Positions 21,501 through 28,067 of a stretch of DNA of 44,174 bases are shown here, in pieces; position 1 is the first letter of the stretch; the number at the start of each line of letters is the position of its first letter. This DNA comes from Methylococcaceae bacterium UBA4132 (GTDB lineage: Bacteria; Pseudomonadota; Gammaproteobacteria; Methylococcales; Methylomonadaceae). The position numbers and the translations under genes were made by a program. Below the pieces are notes generated by a model. That model saw only the letters and a list, made by a program, of their open reading frames with translations. It ran no database searches and was not told the DNA's origin. The stretch lies in contig DFWO01000118.1 of the NCBI GenBank assembly GCA_002380945.1, positions 1 through 44,174 of the forward strand, in the 5' to 3' direction.

Positions 21501-23433
21501 GTTGATGAATGTCATCGTTCAACAGCCAACTGCAAAACTATGTGAATTACCACTATTAACTATCGCTGAACAACAACAGTTAGTGGCTTGGAATGCTGCG
21601 GCTACAGCGGATTACGCATTGCCTGCGGGTATTCATCAATTATTTGAACAACAAGTTGAAAAAACGCCCAATGCGTTAGCTATCGTGTTTGGCAATGAAA
21701 GTCTTGATTATGCGACACTCAATCAACAAGCCAATCAAGTCGCACATTATTTGTTAAGCCTAGGCGTTCATGCAGATGATAGAGTGGCTATCTGCATGGA
21801 ACGCAGTATCAATATGATTGTGGCTGTACTGGGTATTTTAAAAGCAGGTGGCGCGTATTTGCCGCTAGACCCCAATTATCCTAGCGAACGCTTAGCCTAT
21901 ATGTTGAATGATGCCGCCCCCGTTGCATTATTAACACAAAGTAGCTTACAGAACCATTTACCAAATAACACGATACCCCAATTATTATTGGATACTGAGC
22001 AAGATTTACTGGCTAAACAAACAGTTAGCAATCCGAACATTGCGATACAGCCACATCATCTGGCCTATATTATCTACACATCGGGTTCTACTGGACATCC
22101 TAAAGGCGTGATGATTGCGCATGGTGGGGTATGTAATATGGCTACAGACCTGCGAATCCGCTACCAACTTTGTGAAACAGATAGAAACCTACAATTTGCC
22201 TCACTTGCATTCGATATGTCGGTGGAAGAAATTTTTGGCGCGTTAATCTCAGGGGCAGCACTGGTATTGCGTACCGATGCTTGGTTAACGGGCGCATCTG
22301 AATTTTGGGCATTGTGTCAACAATATGGCATTACGGCACTTAATCTACCTACTTTGTTCTGGCAGCAACTGAGCGAAGAAGAGCAAGTTGCTATTCCGTC
22401 TACAGTACGGCTGATTGCAATAGGTGGCGATGCGGTTAATAGTCGTGCGTTAATCCATTGGTTTGAAAGAAAAGGACATCATCCACAATTATTTAATGCC
22501 TATGGACCAACGGAAGCCACCGTCAATGCGGCGATTCATACATTGACAACTGAATCGCTCAGTTGGCAATCCATCGGTCGCCCAACTGCTAACACACAGA
22601 TTTATATTCTCGATACTCACCTACAGACTGTACCCATAGGCATTACAGGTGAAATTTATATCGGTGGCGCAGGTGTAGCACGCGGTTATTTGAACCGTGA
22701 CGATTTGACTGCTGAGCGTTTTAGTCAGCATTCTGATTATGGGCGTATTTATAAAGCGGGAGACTTAGGGCGTTGGCTAGCTGATGGCAGTATCGAGTAT
22801 TTAGGACGCAATGACTTTCAAGTCAAAATTCGCGGTTTCCGTATTGAACTGGGTGAAATTGAAACATACTTATTAGCTTGCCAAGGTGTGCGTGATGCGG
22901 TGGTGTTAGCGCGTGAAGATAAAGCTGGCAATAAACGGTTGGTGGCTTATTTAATCGCCCAAGACGGTGTTGATTTATCGACAGAGACACTACGCGTTGA
23001 ATTGGCAAATCATTTAGCGGATTACATGATCCCTAACGAGTACGTCGTTTTGCCAGAATTTCCACTGACTTCAAACGGGAAACTAAATCGTAACGCCTTA
23101 CCCGCACCTGATTTTTCTGTTTCACAACAACACTATATTGCTCCGCGTACCGATACGGAAAAGACCTTAGCCGCTTTATGGTGTGAAATGTTAGAGATGG
23201 AACAAGTTGGTCTGCAAGATAATTTCTTTGCATTAGGTGGACATTCTTTAATTGCCACTCAACTGATTTCCCGTTTATGCAAAATCTTTGCTATTACAAT
23301 GCCGATTAAAACGCTGTTTGAGGCGGCAACACTGGAAAAGCTCGCTGAACAAGTTGAGTTAGCATTATGGGTAAACTCGCAAACAAAAACAGCACAAGAT
23401 GACAGCATTGAATTCGAGGAAATAGAATTATGA
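15592..23433 (+). CDS. NRPS 3: C-A(Thr)-PCP-E-C-A-PCP, modules three and four
   Basis: Adds residues three and four. N-terminal helix LSQEKQALLAKLLQQ is a likely docking segment. Then: C domain (about 40-480; H174-H175-IVS-D179, then Glu180 instead of Gly), A domain (about 500-965; D693) with code DFWNIGMVHK, the well-known threonine code, PCP Ser1040 (GGDS, as expected before an epimerase), epimerisation domain (about 1065-1510; H1223-H1224-LAVDG), second C domain (about 1545-1990; H1686-H1687-VLLDG, placed after E so probably DCL type), A domain (about 2010-2475; D2208, E2212) with code DMENAGAVNK, close to the pyoverdine N5-hydroxyornithine code DMENLGLINK, and PCP Ser2552. The last residues, IEFEEIEL, are acidic and hydrophobic and probably dock with NRPS 4. 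A palindrome is embedded in the E-domain coding region. The Thr call is strong; the fourth residue is tentative. Confidence 0.93.
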   Translation: MNSTTAKIAHLSQEKQALLAKLLQQKTAATHTRIAKRKDQSPCVLSFAQERLWFLAQMDANSAFYNIAGVVRLQGKLNTAVLEQALNEVIRRHEALRTAFLMAERPQQHIIDYSPVDLLSVDLTDLDASLQARAIKHISTQEAHRVFDLTQTPLLRATLLKLGKQQHTLLMTLHHIVSDEWSLALFIKELSQFYETFSQGKPSSKPELELQYADFSCWQRQYLQGERQQKQWAYWKEQLANAPQLLELPTDKPRPVEMSYQGTTYHFQLDAPLSTALQQLSRQTDSTLFMLSMAIFSVLLQRHAGQNDICIGYPVANRNRQEIENLIGFFVNTQVLRSDLSDNPRFIDLLSQIKQHVLNAQNHQDIPFEQLVDELKPERSLNHTPLFQVMLVFQNAPVPSVTLAELSFDIAEAEVNFAKFDLTLTITNSDNGLHCSLNYATDLFHESSIIKLAEHFQCLAQGIVEQPEARLSELPLLTSAEQQQLLGNTAQDFSTPQTIAQLFEIQAEKNPDAIAVVFAEQTLSYRELNHKANQLARYLQDQGVQADVLVGVCLQRSLEMMIALLAIIKAGGAYLPLDPDYPLERLAYMLDDAKAALLITEQSLSTSLPASTDSRFYIDSDWEKITQNNIENLHVALHPLNLAYVIYTSGSTGNPKGVMVTHHQVTRLFAATEAEFQFNANDVWTLFHSFAFDFSVWEIWGALLYGGRLVIVPYWISRSPKEFSELLQTQQVTVLNQTPSAFVQLVNLPPQDYALRVVIFGGEALDLASLKPWFTYHGDQKPRLVNMYGITETTVHVTYRALTQQDCEQATVSPIGRPIADLQTYLLNEHYQLCPDNSRGELFVGGAGLARGYLNRPDLTAERFVPNPFGVVGSRLYKSGDLARRTANNDMDYAGRIDHQVKIRGFRIELGEIEAALLSHADIKEAIVLARDEGGRKQLVAYLITRQAISNDVLLAHLKQRLPDYMLPSAFVYLDSFPLTANGKLNRKALPAPNITVQLKNHYVAPQTATEKTLVTIWQDLLSLEQVGIHDNFFALGGDSILSIQVVSRARQAGIIITPKQLFQHQTIAALAAVANQETVIAAEQGLISGNVPLTPIQNWFFAQDFVNPQHWNQALLFEIKANCSPVMLEQALQRLVSHHDALRLQFYQEQGVWQQRNLSEINSELLVEIDLSNIAAEQQAAALEKTATEQQAQLNLMTGQLVRGVWFDLGTTQNPRVLIAIHHLAVDGVSWRILLEDLSTLLSGQTALPEKTTSFKQWAEQIRSSTLMLNADYWLDSRRKDVIALPVDNSAGINTVAAEQALSFSLSEADTHALLKEVPSAYQTKIDDVLLTALAQTLSEWSGQSTLLIDLEGHGREDLTGHLDVSRTVGWFTSLFPVLLTLPVETQNFASLPVIKEQLRAIPDKGISYGWLRYSDSDTAQQLAVLPKASVMFNYLGQFDSSVSADSLFIPLSSSAGMNRDALSTRTHEFEIVSHIAEGQLQLTWRYSGDRYSKATIAALIQNYQQQLKDLLAHCLLPESGAYTPSDFALAALTQVELDELSLPARQVEDLYPLAPLQQGLLFHSLYAPDSGMYCVQLGCQLNGELNIALFQQAWQQLLDKYSVLRTRFHIENWSKPLQQVNKHAQATFTFYDWCELNETEQQTRWQQLLLNDAKIPFDFTRAPLMRLGLAHCDAKRHYFFWSHHHVLLDGWSNSLILQAVFAHYEALKNGTEVQATHSRPYRDYIDWLQKQDFLAAKNYWQTQLSGFTAPTSLGVDRYNNEILDAYAEHELIFSIEQTQQLQDFVKQQHITLNTLVQGVWALLLSRYSGEQDILFGTTVSGRPAELSGVEFMVGLFINSLPMRVQIPTEIDVATWLKTLFEQNLELRRYEYTPLVQIQGWSDIPRGLPLFESLLVFENYPIDAALAGANSGSLQRGELVVENITTQDYTSYPLTISAFPSTQFKLAITYDVQRFDSVSILRMLGHLQTLMNVIVQQPTAKLCELPLLTIAEQQQLVAWNAAATADYALPAGIHQLFEQQVEKTPNALAIVFGNESLDYATLNQQANQVAHYLLSLGVHADDRVAICMERSINMIVAVLGILKAGGAYLPLDPNYPSERLAYMLNDAAPVALLTQSSLQNHLPNNTIPQLLLDTEQDLLAKQTVSNPNIAIQPHHLAYIIYTSGSTGHPKGVMIAHGGVCNMATDLRIRYQLCETDRNLQFASLAFDMSVEEIFGALISGAALVLRTDAWLTGASEFWALCQQYGITALNLPTLFWQQLSEEEQVAIPSTVRLIAIGGDAVNSRALIHWFERKGHHPQLFNAYGPTEATVNAAIHTLTTESLSWQSIGRPTANTQIYILDTHLQTVPIGITGEIYIGGAGVARGYLNRDDLTAERFSQHSDYGRIYKAGDLGRWLADGSIEYLGRNDFQVKIRGFRIELGEIETYLLACQGVRDAVVLAREDKAGNKRLVAYLIAQDGVDLSTETLRVELANHLADYMIPNEYVVLPEFPLTSNGKLNRNALPAPDFSVSQQHYIAPRTDTEKTLAALWCEMLEMEQVGLQDNFFALGGHSLIATQLISRLCKIFAITMPIKTLFEAATLEKLAEQVELALWVNSQTKTAQDDSIEFEEIEL
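19741..19776. repeat. Palindromic insertion inside the E domain
   Basis: Arms GTAGAGACGCAAAA (19744-19757) and TTTTGCATCTCTAC (19758-19771) pair with one G:T. The 6-mer CCCGTA occurs on both sides (19741-19746 and 19771-19776), exactly 30 bases apart. In frame it encodes VETQNFASLP in the linker FPVLLTL...VIKEQLR. Palindromes of the form GTAGAGACGC...GCGTCTCTAC are known dispersed repeats in bacteria. The flanking duplication suggests an inserted unit. Confidence 0.7.
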
Positions 23434-26400
23434 TGCTGACGGAGTTATTAGCAAACTTACGCGATTTGAATGTTCATCTGTCGGTTGAAGGCGATAATCT
23501 AAAATGCAAAGCCCCGCCCAATGTATTAACAGCAGAATTAAGAGGGCAACTCAAGAATAGAAAACAGGAATTAATCGCCGCGTTAAGTCACGTCAATAAG
23601 GCGAGTCATGCCACTATTGAAGCTATGCCGCGCAATGCCTTGATACCGCTATCATTCGCTCAGCAACGCTTATGGTTTTTGGATCAATTAGAGCCAAATA
23701 GTGCATTTTATAATATGACTATCGCGCTACGTTTAACAGGCAAGCTCCATATTGCCGCTGTTGCGCAAAGTTTTACCGAAATCGTCAGACGACATGAGAG
23801 TTTACGCACTGCTTTTGTCATTCTAAATAATCAGCCTGCGCAAAAGATTATCAGCCCATTTGATGTACCCGTAGCGTTTGTCGATTTAAGGGCATTACCT
23901 GAGCAACAGCGGCAAGGTGTTGCATTGAATTTATGTAAGTTAGATGCTGAAAAACCCTTTGTTTTAGCGGAGGGTGGCTTAATGCGTGTAACGCTTATCC
24001 GTTTATCAAACAAGGAAACTATTTTATTAGTTGCACTGCATCATATTGCGGTTGATGGTTGGTCATCAGACGTGCTTAATCAAGAATTTACTGCACTCTA
24101 TCAAGCATTCTGTACAGGTCAAGCATCACCATTACCCGAATTGACAATTCAATACGCGGACTTTGCGTATTGGCAACGAAATTGGTTAGCGGGCGACGTG
24201 TTACAACAACAAAGCCAGTATTGGCAACAACACTTACACGGTTCGCCCGCACTACTAGAATTACCGACCGATTATCCTAGACCACCTGTGATGACGCATA
24301 ACGGCGCGAATTACGAATTTGTAATACCTGACGCATTAGCAGAATCTATTCATACGTTGGGGCATAAACATCAAACGACGTTGTTTATGACGTTGTTAGC
24401 TTCGTTTATGGTGTTACTAGCACGCTACAGTCAACGAACAGATTTATGTGTTGGGACACCATTTGCTAATCGTCATCGTTTGGAGTTGGAAAATTTAATT
24501 GGTTTTTTTGTTAATACCTTAGTCATTCGTGCCGATTTAGCCGCCGCGCCTAATTTTGAACAATTATTAAACCAAATCAAAAGCACAGTACTTGACGCTG
24601 AGCATCATCAAGATTTGCCATTTGAGCAGTTAGTGGAAATCTTGCAACCTGAACGTAATCGCAGTTATAGCCCATTATTTCAGGTCATGTTTGTGTTACA
24701 AAATGCGGTTGCGCAATCGCTACAAATTGCAGATTTGCAGATTAATCACTTACAGTATGACGGAGTAGTGTCTAAATTTGATTTAACGCTACACATTTGT
24801 CCTGCCTCCGAGCATTCATTGATTGGCACATTTGAATACAACACTGATTTATTTGCTAAATCTAGCATTGCCCGATTGGCTGAACATTATTTGACCTTGT
24901 TGCAAGCCATAGTCACGCAACCGCAAGCTCGCTTATTAGAATTACCGTTACTGACTGCGGCTGAACGGCAACAAATGCTAGTTGATTGGAATGCAACAGG
25001 TAGTCAACTTCTTCCATCGTTCCCACGCTCCAGCGTGGGAACGAATCCTGCACCGCTCCAGCGGTGCGAGACACTACATGAACTCTTTGAACAACAAGCA
25101 GAAAAAAACCCCAACGCATTGGCGGTAGTCTTTGAAGAACAGGCTTTAACTTATGCCGAACTTAATGCCAGAGCCAATCAACTGGCACGTTATCTACAAC
25201 AGCAAGGCGTGGTTGCCGATACTTTAGTTGGGCTTTGTGTAGAGCGTGGTTTGAACATGATTGTCGGACTGTTAGGTATACTCAAATCAGGTGGCGCGTA
25301 TTTACCGCTAGACCCTGCTTATCCTAAACAGCGTCTGGCTTATATGCTGGAAGATACCCAAGCGAACATTGTTTTAACGCAACAAACACTGATTGCCACG
25401 CTTAGCGATATGACCAGCAACACGCAACTGGTTTGTTTGGATAGTGATTGGGCGGATATTGCAGTTTTTGATACGCAAAACTTAAACCATCATCTTCATC
25501 CGTTGAACTTAGCCTATATTATTTACACCTCTGGCTCGACAGGCAAACCTAAAGGTGTGTTAGTCTCACAGGGTAACGCTGTTCATTCAACTACTGCCAG
25601 ATTCAACACTTATCAAGAACCTGTCCGTGGCTATTTATTGCTCTCGTCTTTTGCCTTTGATAGTTCGATTGCGGGTTTATTTTGGACGTTAGGGCAGGGC
25701 GGTTGTTTATGTTTACCGACTGATGAACAAAGTAAAGACCCGCACAGCTTAGGCGAATTAATCGCTACTCATGAAATCTCGCATTTATTAGCGTTACCAT
25801 CGTTGTATGCCTTGTTATTAAAACAAGCGACCGCGCAATTACATTCACTAAAAGTGGCGATTGTGGCAGGTGAAGCCTGTAGCACAGAAACCGTTAAGCA
25901 ACATTACACGTTATTACCGCAAGTGAAGCTGTATAACGAATATGGACCTACTGAAAATAGCGTGTGGAGTAGTGTGTATCTCACCGATGCGGAAGATACC
26001 GCACAAGCTGTTTCGATAGGTCGCCCTATAGTCAATGTGCAGATTTATTTATTAGATGCTCATTACCACCCCGTTCCCATTGGCGTAGTGGGCGAAATCT
26101 ATTTAGGCGGTGCAGGTATAGCTCGCGGCTATTTACATCAAGCCGATTTAACGGCAGAAAAATTTATTCCTGATCCGTTCAGTCAAACAGGACAACGCTT
26201 ATACAAAACAGGCGATTTAGCCAAATACCGCGCTGATGGTTGCATCGAATTTTTAGGACGTGTGGATCATCAAGTCAAAGTGCGCGGTTTTAGAATTGAG
26301 CTAGGTGAAATTGAAGCGCGATTATTAGAACTACCCGATGTGCAAGAAACGGTGGTGTTAGCGCGTGACCAGCAATTAATAGCCTATATTGTCGGCACAG

Positions 26401-28001
26401 CAACCGAAGCTAACTTACGCAAACAGCTAAAAAGCGCGTTACCTGATTACATGATACCGAATGTGTTTGTGTTTTTAGAGGCATTGCCGCTGACTGCTAA
26501 CGGCAAACTCAATCGCAACGCCTTACCATTGCCAAACTTCAATGCCGTATCAACAGACTATAGCCCACCGACTACCGCCACCGAAAAAATGCTTAGCGAT
26601 ATTTGGCAACAACTGTTACACGTTGAACGCATCGGCATTCATGATGATTTTTTTGCTTTAGGTGGGCATTCCTTATTAGCAACGCAATTACTGTTTGCAG
26701 TGCGTAACACCGCTAGTTTAGCCACCGATAAATTCACGCTAAAAAACTTTTTTGAACAACCGACCATTGCCGCGCAAGCCAAAATCATCACAGGCGACGT
26801 CAGTGATGAACAGTTTGATTTTGTAGCCGAAGTGAGCTTAGATGCAGATATTGTTCCGCTAACTTCAGAGCCTATTTCTGTAGCAGAAGCATCCGCGATA
26901 TTTTTAACGGGTGCGACTGGCTTTTTAGGGGCGTTTTTATTGGCTGATTTGCTAGCGCAAAGTACGGCAGATATTTATTGCTTGATTAGAGCAAACGATG
27001 AAACCCAGGCCATGCAACGACTAAAACAACAGTTACAGCGTTTTGAATTACTAGAGCGTGTTGATTGCAGTCGTATTATTGCCGTGTGTGGTGATTTAGC
27101 CGAACCGCAGTTAGGGCTAACGGACACGCGTTACCAAGAAATTGCCGAACGCGTCAGCGTGATTTATCACAACGGTGCGTTAGTCAATTTCATACAGCCA
27201 TATACCCAGTTAAAACCCGCCAATGTAAAAGGCACACAAGCGGTGTTAGGACTTGCTTGTACAAAAAACGCAAAAGCCATTCATTATGTCTCCACTTTAT
27301 CGGTGTTTAGCGAACTAACACCGCCGCATTGCTTAGGTTTTTCTGAACAAGATGAAGCGAAACTCACTGAATATTTAGATGATGGTTATAGTCAAAGCAA
27401 ATGGGTAGCAGAAAAAATTATGCTACTTGCAAGTAAGCGTGGTTTTCCAGTCAGTATCTATCGACCTGCAACCGTCGCAGGTGACAGCATCAATGGCGTG
27501 TGGAATAGTGATGACTTTTTATGCCGTTTGCTAAAAGGTTGTTTACAACTAGGCAGTGTGCCGAATGCTAACCAACGCATAGAACTAGCTCCAGTCGATT
27601 ACATTAGCAAGGCAATCGTTAAGTTATCACAACAAGTTAATTCTGTTGGTGCGTGCTTTCACTTAAATTCACCTTATTCCACTTACACGCAAGATGTATT
27701 GGATTGGTTTCAAACTGCGGGTTATAGATTTGAACGGGTTTCTTACGCACAATGGGTAAAAAAATTACTTCGTGATGCTGAGAACATAGAAAATTTTGCT
27801 TTAGCTCCGCTGTTGTCTTTATTTGCTGATGAACCTAACGAAACTGAAGAAATTCATGAAGATACACCACGCTATGATTGTCGTGCGACACAAAACGCGC
27901 TGTTTGCCGTTGGCATTGATTGTCCTCTAGTTAATGACACGCTGTTAAAAAGTTATCTTAGTTATTTTATTCGCAGTGAATTTTTTCTTCCGTCTAAGTG
28001 A
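23430..28001 (+). CDS. NRPS 4: docking-C-A-PCP-reductase, final module with reductive release
   Basis: Adds the fifth residue and releases the chain. Residues 1-55 (LLANLRDLNVHLSVEGDNLKCKAPPNVLTAELRGQL) match TubC-type N-terminal docking domains. The C domain (about 70-510) has an intact H204-H205-IAV-D209-G210. The A domain (about 545-1020; D744, NEYGPTENSVW) again gives code DSAAIAEVWK. PCP Ser1081 lies in LGGHSLLATQ. The terminal region (about 1150-1523) is a thioester-reductase domain: TGATGFLG at 1160-1167 for NAD(P)H and a short-chain-dehydrogenase Tyr1320-x3-Lys1324. Such domains release aldehydes or, after a second reduction, alcohols. ATG overlaps the NRPS 3 stop (ATGA). The C-A linker carries a translated palindromic repeat (25017-25067) that makes it about 16 residues longer than in sister modules. 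Confidence 0.93.
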   Translation: MMLTELLANLRDLNVHLSVEGDNLKCKAPPNVLTAELRGQLKNRKQELIAALSHVNKASHATIEAMPRNALIPLSFAQQRLWFLDQLEPNSAFYNMTIALRLTGKLHIAAVAQSFTEIVRRHESLRTAFVILNNQPAQKIISPFDVPVAFVDLRALPEQQRQGVALNLCKLDAEKPFVLAEGGLMRVTLIRLSNKETILLVALHHIAVDGWSSDVLNQEFTALYQAFCTGQASPLPELTIQYADFAYWQRNWLAGDVLQQQSQYWQQHLHGSPALLELPTDYPRPPVMTHNGANYEFVIPDALAESIHTLGHKHQTTLFMTLLASFMVLLARYSQRTDLCVGTPFANRHRLELENLIGFFVNTLVIRADLAAAPNFEQLLNQIKSTVLDAEHHQDLPFEQLVEILQPERNRSYSPLFQVMFVLQNAVAQSLQIADLQINHLQYDGVVSKFDLTLHICPASEHSLIGTFEYNTDLFAKSSIARLAEHYLTLLQAIVTQPQARLLELPLLTAAERQQMLVDWNATGSQLLPSFPRSSVGTNPAPLQRCETLHELFEQQAEKNPNALAVVFEEQALTYAELNARANQLARYLQQQGVVADTLVGLCVERGLNMIVGLLGILKSGGAYLPLDPAYPKQRLAYMLEDTQANIVLTQQTLIATLSDMTSNTQLVCLDSDWADIAVFDTQNLNHHLHPLNLAYIIYTSGSTGKPKGVLVSQGNAVHSTTARFNTYQEPVRGYLLLSSFAFDSSIAGLFWTLGQGGCLCLPTDEQSKDPHSLGELIATHEISHLLALPSLYALLLKQATAQLHSLKVAIVAGEACSTETVKQHYTLLPQVKLYNEYGPTENSVWSSVYLTDAEDTAQAVSIGRPIVNVQIYLLDAHYHPVPIGVVGEIYLGGAGIARGYLHQADLTAEKFIPDPFSQTGQRLYKTGDLAKYRADGCIEFLGRVDHQVKVRGFRIELGEIEARLLELPDVQETVVLARDQQLIAYIVGTATEANLRKQLKSALPDYMIPNVFVFLEALPLTANGKLNRNALPLPNFNAVSTDYSPPTTATEKMLSDIWQQLLHVERIGIHDDFFALGGHSLLATQLLFAVRNTASLATDKFTLKNFFEQPTIAAQAKIITGDVSDEQFDFVAEVSLDADIVPLTSEPISVAEASAIFLTGATGFLGAFLLADLLAQSTADIYCLIRANDETQAMQRLKQQLQRFELLERVDCSRIIAVCGDLAEPQLGLTDTRYQEIAERVSVIYHNGALVNFIQPYTQLKPANVKGTQAVLGLACTKNAKAIHYVSTLSVFSELTPPHCLGFSEQDEAKLTEYLDDGYSQSKWVAEKIMLLASKRGFPVSIYRPATVAGDSINGVWNSDDFLCRLLKGCLQLGSVPNANQRIELAPVDYISKAIVKLSQQVNSVGACFHLNSPYSTYTQDVLDWFQTAGYRFERVSYAQWVKKLLRDAENIENFALAPLLSLFADEPNETEEIHEDTPRYDCRATQNALFAVGIDCPLVNDTLLKSYLSYFIRSEFFLPSK
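25017..25067. repeat. Double-hairpin dispersed repeat inserted in NRPS 4
   Basis: Two perfect hairpins in tandem, each with loop CC: arms of 13 bases (TCGTTCCCACGCT 25017-25029, AGCGTGGGAACGA 25032-25044) and of 8 bases (GCACCGCT 25050-25057, AGCGGTGC 25060-25067). This GTTCCCACGC...GCGTGGGAAC unit resembles REP-like repeats common in intergenic regions of gammaproteobacteria. Here it is translated, in frame, within the C-A linker at LLPSFPRSSVGTNPAPLQRC. Confidence 0.88.
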
Positions 28002-28008
28002 GGAGGTT

Positions 28009-28029
28009 ATGTTGCTAAATCGTCTCTAA
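28009..28029 (+). other. Six-codon open frame with perfect AGGAGG before the receptor gene
   Basis: AGGAGG at 28001-28006 overlaps the NRPS 4 stop and precedes ATG TTG CTA AAT CGT CTC TAA, encoding MLLNRL. The spacing of two bases is too short for efficient initiation, so it may be a degenerate start or a leader minicistron for the TonB receptor, whose own site (AAGGG, 28056-28060) lies downstream. Speculative. Confidence 0.25.
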
Positions 28030-28067
28030 TTGTCTTATTTCACAAACAAACTTTTAAGGGTCATTAA

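Noticed and set aside
17521..22120. Repeated near-identical DNA blocks in the NRPS genes as possible recombination repeats or misassembly
   Set aside because: The blocks are conserved adenylation and condensation core motifs shared by all modules. Surrounding sequence differs and the frames are intact.
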